Part shown: positions 1 to 5,667 of the stretch, one piece after another
Numbering within the stretch: the first letter of the stretch is position 1
Layout: each line of letters starts with the position of its first letter
Assembly: GCA_947625455.1 (NCBI GenBank)
Contig: CANQOJ010000146.1
Location: forward strand, 1-5,675
DNA length: 5,675 nucleotides
Direction of reading: 5' to 3'
DNA from: an uncultured Clostridia bacterium
GTDB taxonomy: Bacteria > Bacillota > Clostridia > Oscillospirales > Ruminococcaceae
Position numbers and translations under genes: made by a program
The notes under the pieces: model-generated
What the model was told of the DNA's origin: nothing
The model's input: only the letters and a program-made list of their open reading frames with translations
The model's database searches: none

Positions 1-943
1 GCAGATAAGCGTGTTCGGGACCTATTCCGGGATAGTCAAGCCCCGCCGATATTGAGTAAACAGGCGCAATCTGCCCGTATTCATTCTGACAGAAAAGGCT
101 TTTCATTCCATGGAATATACCCAGCGTTCCCGTTGCAATTGTCGCCGCGGTTTCTCCTGTATCTACGCCGCGCCCTGCCGCTTCACAGCCTATAAGCCTT
201 ACATCTTTGTCATTTATGAAGTTATAGAACATTCCCATTGCATTTGAACCGCCGCCTACGCATGCCATAACAGCTGTCGGCAGTTTGCCCTCTTTTTCAA
301 GTATCTGCTCTCTTGCTTCTTTCGAGATAACGCTCTGAAAATCGCGCACTATCATAGGGAATGGGTGCGGTCCCATAACCGAACCCAGAACGTATAATGT
401 ATCGTCAACCCTGTTTGTCCAGTCGCGCATAGCTTCGTTTACCGCATCTTTAAGCGTCATTGTACCGCTTGTTACGGGGTGAACCTTTGCGCCTAAAAGC
501 TCCATTCTGTAAACATTCAGCGCCTGCCTTACGGTATCTTCCTTGCCCATGAATATCTCGCACTCCAAGTCCATAAGCGCCGCTGCTGTTGCCGCAGCAA
601 CACCGTGCTGTCCTGCGCCCGTTTCCGCAATAATGCGCTTTTTGCCCATTTTCTTAGCAAGCAGGCATTGACCGAGAACGTTGTTGATTTTATGTGAACC
701 TGTGTGATTTAAATCTTCGCGCTTGAAGTAAATCTTAGCGCCCCCCAGGTCGCGCGTCATTTTCTCCGCATAGTAAAGTAATGACGGTCTGCCCGCATAC
801 TCGCGGTTTAACCTGTCGAGTTCGGCAATAAAATCAGCGTCGTTCTTATAGTGTTCATAAGCTTCTTCAAGCTTATGTATTTCGTTCATCAGCGTTTCGG
901 GGATATACTGCCCGCCGAAGTCGCCGTAACGTCCATTTGACAT
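1..943 (-). CDS. trpB: Tryptophan synthase beta chain (TrpB), 3' end cut by the window edge
   Basis: TrpB is the cytosolic PLP enzyme that condenses indole with L-serine to give tryptophan; it normally works in an alpha2-beta2 complex with TrpA. The frame is open from ATG at 943 to base 1: 314 whole codons without a stop, so roughly the last 80 residues of a ~400-residue family are missing. Visible motifs are the N-terminal GRYGDFGGQYIPE (about residues 4-16), HTGSHKINN with the PLP Schiff-base Lys85, AETGAGQHG with the catalytic Glu107, and the PLP-phosphate loop GGGSNAMG (about 230-237). The spacing matches E. coli Lys87/Glu109 with a two-residue offset. Length and motifs fit the common TrpA-partnered TrpB1 type rather than TrpB2. 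The start is set by AAAGGAA (951-957) ahead of the ATG. It lies 32 nt after trpF and is the last gene visible. The C-terminal catalytic serine region and trpA are outside the window. Confidence 0.98.
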   Translation of the reverse strand, partial: MSNGRYGDFGGQYIPETLMNEIHKLEEAYEHYKNDADFIAELDRLNREYAGRPSLLYYAEKMTRDLGGAKIYFKREDLNHTGSHKINNVLGQCLLAKKMGKKRIIAETGAGQHGVAAATAAALMDLECEIFMGKEDTVRQALNVYRMELLGAKVHPVTSGTMTLKDAVNEAMRDWTNRVDDTLYVLGSVMGPHPFPMIVRDFQSVISKEAREQILEKEGKLPTAVMACVGGGSNAMGMFYNFINDKDVRLIGCEAAGRGVDTGETAATIATGTLGIFHGMKSLFCQNEYGQIAPVYSISAGLDYPGIGPEHAYL

Positions 944-950
944 AGTATTA

Positions 951-957
951 TTCCTTT
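951..957 (-). promoter_or_regulatory. Ribosome binding site of trpB
   Basis: AAAGGAA on the minus strand ends 7 nt before the trpB ATG at 943. It sits in the 32-nt trpF-trpB gap (944-975), which otherwise holds only A/T-rich sequence and no terminator-like hairpin, so trpB is read as part of the same transcript. It supports the chosen trpB start. Confidence 0.75.
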
Positions 958-975
958 CATATAAGTTTTTTGTTC

Positions 976-1581
976 TTAAAGATTTCTTATCGCCCTTACA
1001 GCTTTTATCATTTTCTCGCGGTCTTTAACCTTGTTGGTTTCAATTCCCGAACTTAAGTCAACGGCATAGGGCTTGAACTTTTCGGCAATCTCCGCTAAAT
1101 TTTCGGGAGTAAGCCCGCCCGCAAGAAAAAACGGAACTTTGATTTTTTCAGCGTCAATAAGCGAATGGTCAAACTTAACTCCGCTCCCTGTCCCGCTGTC
1201 AAGCAGAAGAAAGTCCGCGCCTTTGCTGTCCGTATAATCGTTTTCGCCCGTTACCTTGACAGCCTTGATTATCGGAACATTTGCAAGCTTTCGCAATTCG
1301 GATATATACTCCTCGTCCTCGTTTCCATGGCATTGTAAAATATCGGCTATGCCTTGCCTTGCAAATTCTGCAAATTCATGAACATCAGCGTTCACCGACA
1401 CCGCAACTGTCTTTATCTTCGGCGAAAGACGCGCTTTCAGCTTTTGGGCAGTCCTTATGTCGATATTCCTGTGACTTTTCGGAAACATCACCACAAACCC
1501 CGCAAAGTCGGGCAGTGCTTCGTTTGCGTATTCAATATCCTCTTCGCGGAACATTCCGCATAGCTTTATCTTGACTGCCAT
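976..1581 (-). CDS. trpF: Phosphoribosylanthranilate isomerase (TrpF)
   Basis: TrpF catalyses the Amadori rearrangement of N-(5-phosphoribosyl)anthranilate to CdRP, the step between TrpD and TrpC. The protein is 201 residues, normal for a free-standing TrpF with a single (beta/alpha)8 barrel. The first strand carries KLCG with Cys8, the expected general base. SHRNI (36-40) follows, then LQCHGNE (82-88, the family's LQxHG), LLLDSGTGSG with Asp128 as the expected general acid, and the two phosphate-binding loops FLAGGL (152-157) and VDLSSGIE (174-181). The ATG lies 1 nt after the trpC TAA. GGGTGG (1586-1591), formed by the last trpC codons, is a fair ribosome binding site 4 nt upstream, so translation is probably coupled to trpC. 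TrpC and TrpF are separate proteins here, unlike the E. coli fusion. Nothing looks broken. Confidence 0.97.
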   Translation of the reverse strand: MAVKIKLCGMFREEDIEYANEALPDFAGFVVMFPKSHRNIDIRTAQKLKARLSPKIKTVAVSVNADVHEFAEFARQGIADILQCHGNEDEEYISELRKLANVPIIKAVKVTGENDYTDSKGADFLLLDSGTGSGVKFDHSLIDAEKIKVPFFLAGGLTPENLAEIAEKFKPYAVDLSSGIETNKVKDREKMIKAVRAIRNL

Positions 1582-1582
1582 T

Positions 1583-2368
1583 TTACCACCCGCGCAGTTC
1601 TTTCAGCTTTGCCGTCTTGTCGTCCGCTCTCATAAGCGCTTCGCCTATTAAAACAGCATTTACGCCTATTTCGCGCAGTTTCTGCACGTCATTTGCTGTC
1701 GTTATCCCGCTTTCGGAAACAAAAATCCTGTCATTCGGGATAAGTTCTCTAAGCCTTGCGGAATTGCCAACGTCAACCGCAAACGACTTCAAATCACGGT
1801 TATTTATTCCGATAATCTTCGCGCCGATTTTGACCGCTGTCTTTATTTCGTCCTCGTTATGCGTTTCAACAAGCGCGGACATTCCGAGCGAATGCGCAAG
1901 TTCAAGATAGCTTTTTAGTTTATCTTCGCCAAGTATCGAACATATCAGCAGAACCGCGCCCGCGCCGAGAATTTTCGCTTCATATATCATATACTCGCTT
2001 ATTGTGAAGTCTTTGCGCAGGACGGGTATATTCACCGTGCTTGTAATTTCGCTTAGTATCTCGTCACTGCCCTTAAACCAAAACGGCTCTGTAAGGCAGG
2101 AAATTGCCGACGCGCCCGCCTTTTCGTAGTCCTTTGCGATTTGCAGATACGGGAAATTCTCCGCAATAACGCCCTTTGACGGCGAGGCTTTCTTTACCTC
2201 GCAGATAAACGAGATGTCATGTCCCATAAGCGCCTTTTCAAACGGAAATCCCGTATTTTTCGGCAACTTTTCGGCTGTTTCCCGTATTTCTTTGAGTGGT
2301 ATCTCCTTTTCCTTTTCGGCAATTCTTAAGCGCGTTTTTTGTGCGATTTCATTCAGAATATTCATCAT
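1583..2368 (-). CDS. trpC: Indole-3-glycerol phosphate synthase (TrpC)
   Basis: TrpC closes the pyrrole ring, converting CdRP to indole-3-glycerol phosphate with loss of CO2 and water. The 261-residue protein is a typical monofunctional (beta/alpha)8-barrel IGPS with the usual N-terminal helical extension. Residues expected at the active site from the Sulfolobus enzyme are all seen: Glu57 and Lys59 in EVKKASPSKG, Lys119 in LRKDF, Glu168 in LVETH, Asn189 in GINNRDL and Ser220 in SESGI; IGEALM (241-246) is the C-terminal phosphate-site strand. After LRKDF the usual I-I-D is T-I-S, a small deviation. The gene overlaps trpD by 4 nt (ATGA, 2365-2368). It opens with two ATGs in a row; AAGG (2373-2376) is 4 nt from the first and 7 nt from the second, so initiation at the second (2365) is quite possible and would shorten the protein by one residue. 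trpF follows after 1 nt. Confidence 0.98.
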   Translation of the reverse strand: MMNILNEIAQKTRLRIAEKEKEIPLKEIRETAEKLPKNTGFPFEKALMGHDISFICEVKKASPSKGVIAENFPYLQIAKDYEKAGASAISCLTEPFWFKGSDEILSEITSTVNIPVLRKDFTISEYMIYEAKILGAGAVLLICSILGEDKLKSYLELAHSLGMSALVETHNEDEIKTAVKIGAKIIGINNRDLKSFAVDVGNSARLRELIPNDRIFVSESGITTANDVQKLREIGVNAVLIGEALMRADDKTAKLKELRGW

Positions 2369-3375
2369 TCAACCTTGTTTGAAACTTCAATGTACTTTTC
2401 GAGCGTCTTAAGCGCATTTCCGCTGTCAATCATCTCTGCCGCCTGCTTTACGCCGTCCTCAATAGAAATGCCCTTGTAGATATGAAGCGCCGAGCCTGCA
2501 TTCAGCAAAACAGCGTCGCGTCCCGCGCATTTCTTACCGCTTAGAATATCTCTTGCGATTTTAGCGTTTTCGGCAGGATCACCGCCCTTGATTTCGGACA
2601 TATCATGGCGAGAAAGACCGAATTGTTCGGGGGTTATCTCGTATTTTGTAAACTTTTCGCCCTCAAATTCAACAACGGCAGTAGGCGCGCTTACCGATAT
2701 TTCGTCAAGTTTATCCTTGCCGTAAACCGCCATTCCGCGCTTTACTCCGAGTTTTACGAGCGTTTTTGACATGGGTTCAAGCAAACTCTCGCTGTACACT
2801 CCCAACAGCTGATAAGAAGCATGAGCGGGGTTTGTAAGCGGGCCTAATATGTTGAACACGGTCGGAATGCCTATCTCACGGCGTACAGGACCTACGTATT
2901 TCATAGCCGTATGATATTTCTGCGCAAACATAAAGCACATTCCCACTTCGTCCAGAAGTTTAACGCAGCCCTCAGGCGATACGGAGATGTTTATTCCCAG
3001 CGCTTCAAGTACGTCCGCCGCACCGCATTTTGAGGACGCCGCGCGGTTTCCGTGCTTTGCGATTTTTACTCCCGCAGACGCACAGACAATGCCCGAAATT
3101 GTGGAGATGTTTATTGACTGCGCGCCGTCTCCGCCCGTGCCTACAATCTCCATAATATCGCCGTCATAGCTTACTCTTGTTGCACAGTCGCGCATTACAT
3201 ACGCGCTTGCGGATATTTCCTCAACGGTCTCGCCCTTAATATGAAGAGCGGTTAGATATGCCGAAGTCTGAGCGGGAGTTGTGTTTCCCGTCATGATTTC
3301 GCGCATTACTTCCGACGCTTCGTCATAGGTCAGGTTTTCGCCTTTTGAGGCTCTGATGATTGTTTCTTTTATCAT
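2365..3375 (-). CDS. trpD: Anthranilate phosphoribosyltransferase (TrpD)
   Basis: TrpD transfers the phosphoribosyl group of PRPP to anthranilate. The protein has 336 residues, the normal length for a free-standing enzyme of this class (nucleoside phosphorylase-like transferase fold). The PRPP loop VGTGGDGAQSINIST spans residues 78-92 (the family has GTGGDGxxTFNIST), followed by KHGNRAASSKCGAADVLEALG (107-127). PVRREIG (163-169) holds the conserved Arg of the anthranilate site, then FNILGPLTNPA (174-184), and the metal-binding Asp224-Glu225 in KLDEIS. The stretch before that pair reads GKDKLDE where the family usually has GxDGLDE, and HTAM (155-158) stands where HPAM is usual; both look tolerable. 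The start is backed by a strong AAAGGAG at 3384-3390, 8 nt upstream. It follows trpG after 20 nt and its TGA overlaps the trpC start. It is not fused to TrpG, unlike E. coli. Confidence 0.98.
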   Translation of the reverse strand: MIKETIIRASKGENLTYDEASEVMREIMTGNTTPAQTSAYLTALHIKGETVEEISASAYVMRDCATRVSYDGDIMEIVGTGGDGAQSINISTISGIVCASAGVKIAKHGNRAASSKCGAADVLEALGINISVSPEGCVKLLDEVGMCFMFAQKYHTAMKYVGPVRREIGIPTVFNILGPLTNPAHASYQLLGVYSESLLEPMSKTLVKLGVKRGMAVYGKDKLDEISVSAPTAVVEFEGEKFTKYEITPEQFGLSRHDMSEIKGGDPAENAKIARDILSGKKCAGRDAVLLNAGSALHIYKGISIEDGVKQAAEMIDSGNALKTLEKYIEVSNKVE

Positions 3376-3383
3376 GATAAATT

Positions 3384-3390
3384 CTCCTTT
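3384..3390 (-). promoter_or_regulatory. Ribosome binding site of trpD
   Basis: AAAGGAG on the minus strand, 8 nt before the trpD ATG at 3375, in the 20-nt gap after the trpG TAA. trpD therefore has its own strong initiation signal, unlike trpC and trpF, which start at the ends of the genes before them. Confidence 0.85.
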
Positions 3391-3395
3391 ATGAA

Positions 3396-3968
3396 TTATT
3401 TCGTTCTGATGTTCAAAAAGTTACGGGCTATTATATCGCCCTGCTGCGTCAAAATGCTTTCGGGGTGAAACTGAACGCCGAAAATCGGGTATTCCTTGTG
3501 TTCAACCGCCATAATCTCGCTGTCTGCTGTTTTCGCCGTTATCCTAAGCGTTTTTGGCATTGTGCTTTCATCTGCCGCAAGAGAATGGTATCGCGCTACT
3601 TCAAGCGTCTTGTTTAAACCCTTGAACAACGGAGATGTCTCGTATTCAATGACCGACTTTTTCCCGTGCATAAGCTTCTTGGCATAGGTTATCTTCGCGC
3701 CGAATGCTTCGCAGATAGCCTGATGTCCTAAACAAACGCCGAGTATCGGAACTTCCCCTTTAGCTTTCACAACAAGCTCCTCGCATATTCCCGCGTCGCT
3801 CGGTCTGCCCGGACCGGGGCTTATTATGATATGTGTGGGCTTGAGTTCAAGTATCTCCTCACAGCTAAGCTCGTCATTGCGTATAACTTTAATGTCGGGA
3901 TTTATCGCGCCTATAAGCTGATAGAGATTATATGAAAAGCTGTCGTAATTGTCGATAAGCAGTATCAT
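3396..3968 (-). CDS. trpG: Anthranilate synthase component II, glutamine amidotransferase (TrpG)
   Basis: TrpG hydrolyses glutamine and channels ammonia to TrpE for anthranilate formation. It is 190 residues, the size of a single class I (triad) glutamine amidotransferase domain. It opens with LLIDNYDSFSYNL, typical of the TrpG/PabA family. SPGPGRP (50-56) is the oxyanion-region loop, GVCLGHQ carries the nucleophile Cys79, MHGK (100-103) is a family signature, and QFHPES carries His168 and Glu170 of the triad. The start overlaps the trpE stop by 4 nt (ATGA, 3965-3968). GGGGGTGG (3973-3980), inside the last trpE codons, ends 4 nt before the ATG, which suggests coupled translation and matched amounts of the two subunits. 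TrpG and PabA cannot be told apart by sequence alone, and in Gram-positives one protein may serve both anthranilate and p-aminobenzoate synthesis; the operon position makes TrpG the primary role. Confidence 0.97.
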   Translation of the reverse strand: MILLIDNYDSFSYNLYQLIGAINPDIKVIRNDELSCEEILELKPTHIIISPGPGRPSDAGICEELVVKAKGEVPILGVCLGHQAICEAFGAKITYAKKLMHGKKSVIEYETSPLFKGLNKTLEVARYHSLAADESTMPKTLRITAKTADSEIMAVEHKEYPIFGVQFHPESILTQQGDIIARNFLNIRTK

Positions 3969-5437
3969 AATGCCACCCCCTTTGAACTTTCAAGCGCGTT
4001 TACAACCGCTTTCGCCTTGTTTATGCACTCGGTAAATTCGTTTTCGGGAACGCTGTCCGCGACAATCCCCGCCCCGCTTCTTACAAAAACCTTGCCGTTT
4101 TTCTTGAAGCAAAGCCGAATGGCAATACAGGTATCGAGATTTCCGCGAAAATCAATATACCCTATCGCCCCGCCGTAAATACCGCGCTTGTTGTTTTCAA
4201 GTTCGTTTATTATCTCGCAGGCGCGTATCTTCGGCGCGCCAGAAAGCGTTCCCGCGGGCAGTACCGCGTCAACCGCGTCTAAAGCTCCGAACTCTTTGCG
4301 GATTTTTCCTCTGACTGTCGAACCTATGTGCATAACATGCGAGTAGCGTTCAATCGACATATATTTTTCAACTTCAACAGTACCAAACTCTGAAATCTTG
4401 CCTATATCGTTTCTTCCCAGGTCAACGAGCATATTGTGTTCGGAAAGTTCCTTTTCGTCAGCCAGCAACCCGCGTTCAAGTTCCTTGTCCTCTTCGTCTG
4501 TCTTGCCTCTTGGTCTTGTTCCCGCAAGAGGGAATGTGTGCAGTATGCCGTTTTCGAGCTTCACGAGAGTTTCGGGACTTGAACCCGCAACTTCCATGTC
4601 GTCGCTTGAAAAATAGAACATATACGGCGAGGGATTTGTTGTTCTGAGCATACGGTAAGTGTTAAGCAGACTGCCCTCAAAGTCCGCTTCAAGGCGGTTT
4701 GACAAAACAACCTGGAAAATATCGCCCTCGTAGATGTACTTTTTCGCGCGTTCAACCATTGCGCAGTACTGTTCTTTGCTGAACAGCGGGCGAAACTCGC
4801 TTTTAAGGCTTGAATTTTGTTCCGGCGCGGGCTTCCCCTCGCGGATAAGTTTCGCCATTTTGTCGAGTTCTTTCTCGGCTTTCTCATATTCTTCGCTGAT
4901 ATTATCGCCCGAAATGTTGGTTATAAGGATTATTTTCTGGCGAATGTTGTCAAATGCTATCACATTATTAAAAAGCATAAGGTCAACGTCCTTGAAATGT
5001 TCCTCGTCAAGCGCGTCAAGCGTAAGTCTTGGTTCGCTGTACTTTATATAGTCATAGCTGAAATATCCCACCAGACCGCCCGTAAAGCTCGGAAATCCCG
5101 GTATAGCGGGGGAGCGGAACTTTTTCATAAGATGTCTTATGTAATCGGCGGGGCTTTTTACGTCAAGCGTTTCGGCTTCGCCCGAAAGAACGTTTTTGAC
5201 CGTCAGCTTTCCGTTTATGCACGAAATTTCAAGCGTCGGATCGTATCCCAGAAACGTGTATCGTCCCCATTTCTCCTGGTTTTCAACGCTTTCGAGAATG
5301 TAAACGTGACGGCTTACGGACTTAAGTATCTTCAACACCTCAATGGGCGTCCTTACGTCCGACAGGATTTCACGTTTAATCGGGATTTTGCTGTACTCTT
5401 TGTACTGTTTTGCTTCTTCTAAACTTGGCACTAACAT
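3965..5437 (-). CDS. trpE: Anthranilate synthase component I (TrpE)
   Basis: TrpE converts chorismate plus ammonia (from TrpG) to anthranilate and pyruvate, the committed step of the pathway. At 490 residues it has the usual two parts: an N-terminal domain to about residue 200 and a C-terminal chorismate-binding domain. ILES (47-50) and NPSPYMFYF (268-276) correspond to the tryptophan-inhibitor site known from enteric TrpE, so feedback inhibition is expected. Chorismate-domain motifs in order: GDIFQVVLS (238-246), GSSPE (285-289), PLAGTRPRG (303-311), EHNMLVDLGRND (333-344), YSHVMHIGSTVRG (365-377), PAGTLSGAPK (394-403), RGIYGGAIGY (418-427) and GAGIVADSVPENE (455-467) with the Mg-binding acidic residues. 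The inhibitor motif and the partner trpG favour TrpE over PabB. The ATG has AGGAG 5 nt upstream. It is the first gene after the T-box leader and overlaps trpG by 4 nt. Confidence 0.98.
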   Translation of the reverse strand: MLVPSLEEAKQYKEYSKIPIKREILSDVRTPIEVLKILKSVSRHVYILESVENQEKWGRYTFLGYDPTLEISCINGKLTVKNVLSGEAETLDVKSPADYIRHLMKKFRSPAIPGFPSFTGGLVGYFSYDYIKYSEPRLTLDALDEEHFKDVDLMLFNNVIAFDNIRQKIILITNISGDNISEEYEKAEKELDKMAKLIREGKPAPEQNSSLKSEFRPLFSKEQYCAMVERAKKYIYEGDIFQVVLSNRLEADFEGSLLNTYRMLRTTNPSPYMFYFSSDDMEVAGSSPETLVKLENGILHTFPLAGTRPRGKTDEEDKELERGLLADEKELSEHNMLVDLGRNDIGKISEFGTVEVEKYMSIERYSHVMHIGSTVRGKIRKEFGALDAVDAVLPAGTLSGAPKIRACEIINELENNKRGIYGGAIGYIDFRGNLDTCIAIRLCFKKNGKVFVRSGAGIVADSVPENEFTECINKAKAVVNALESSKGVAL

Positions 5438-5442
5438 ATTTG

Positions 5443-5449
5443 CTCCTTT
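5443..5449 (-). promoter_or_regulatory. Ribosome binding site of trpE
   Basis: AAAGGAG on the minus strand, 5 nt from the trpE ATG at 5437. It lies about 20 nt downstream of the terminator U-run and is not part of either alternative leader structure I can pair, so control appears to act on transcription and not by hiding this site. Confidence 0.88.
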
Positions 5450-5468
5450 CTAATCTCTTGGCAACTGC

Positions 5469-5509
5469 GAAAAACAGAAAACCGCCCTTATGGAAAACAT
5501 AAGGACGGT
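5469..5509 (-). terminator. Intrinsic terminator of the T-box leader
   Basis: A 12-bp stem with one G-U pair: ACCGTCCTTATG (5498-5509) with CATAAGGGCGGT (5481-5492), loop TTTTC. It is followed by TTTTCTGTTTTT (5470-5481), a U-run broken by CTG. It would stop transcription before trpE when tRNA-Trp is charged. It shares 5500-5509 with the antiterminator, which is the basis of the switch. Confidence 0.93.
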
Positions 5510-5536
5510 GAAAAAATTCATCGCGATACCACCTTA
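5500..5536 (-). promoter_or_regulatory. T-box antiterminator helix
   Basis: On the minus strand TAAGG (5532-5536) pairs with CCTTA (5500-5504). A 7-nt bulge TGGTATC (5525-5531) follows, the site that binds the tRNA acceptor end; UGGU is the NCCA partner. Above it GCG (5522-5524) pairs with CGT (5505-5507, one G-U), an A/C mismatch follows, then TGAA (5517-5520) pairs with TTCA (5509-5512) round a TTTT loop. This is the standard T-box antiterminator shape. Its 3' strand is the 5' arm of the terminator, so the two cannot form together. The bulge reads UGGUAUC where UGGNACC is usual. Confidence 0.9.
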
Positions 5537-5539
5537 ATT

Positions 5540-5554
5540 CGCGGAAAATCCGCG
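5540..5554 (-). other. Leader Stem III hairpin
   Basis: CGCGGA and TCCGCG form a perfect 6-bp stem with a TTT loop, 3 nt before the antiterminator. The position matches Stem III of other T-box leaders, such as B. subtilis glyQS, where a hairpin also directly precedes the antiterminator. Confidence 0.75.
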
Positions 5555-5562
5555 CACTCTTT

Positions 5563-5580
5563 GGGTACTACATAATACCC
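5563..5580 (-). other. Leader hairpin, probable Stem II/IIA-B part
   Basis: GGGTA (5576-5580) and TACCC (5563-5567) form a perfect 5-bp stem with an 8-nt loop. A further short pairing, GCGA with TCGC, is possible just upstream (5583-5597). The place between Stem I and Stem III suggests the Stem II/IIA-B region, but I cannot draw the IIA/B pseudoknot with certainty. Confidence 0.5.
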
Positions 5581-5644
5581 CTGCGATTAACGCTCGCGCA
5601 CGTCATGACATACTCCCCAGACTGCCAATAAAACCTCATCCGCG

Positions 5645-5667
5645 TTGTCATCATTATTAGCTGACAA
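5645..5667 (-). other. Hairpin near window edge, possibly distal Stem I
   Basis: TTGTCA and TGACAA (minus strand) form a perfect 6-bp stem with an 11-nt loop. Its distance from the UGG candidates (about 30-40 nt from loop centre) is roughly that between the distal Stem I loop and the specifier in known T-boxes. The lower 5' strand of Stem I would then be outside the window, so this cannot be confirmed here. Confidence 0.4.

Noticed and set aside
859..876. Inverted repeat with two AAGCTT copies
   Set aside because: It lies inside trpB and follows from the Lys-Leu-Glu-Glu-Ala codons; no U-run or other sign of a terminator or a binding site.
1281..1910. Several plus-strand open frames of 60-100 codons opposite trpF and trpC
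   Set aside because: All are antisense shadows of intact conserved enzymes; none has a plausible start region or recognisable sequence.
4561..4887. A 108-codon minus-strand frame inside trpE
   Set aside because: Out of frame within the TrpE chorismate-domain coding region; the product is rich in Arg/Lys/Ser with no family pattern, as expected for a shifted reading of a real gene.
4817..5422. A 201-codon plus-strand open frame opposite trpE
   Set aside because: It lies wholly antisense to a well-conserved trpE, shows no recognisable domain, and is explained by the codon composition of the true strand. No ribosome binding site was seen that would favour it.
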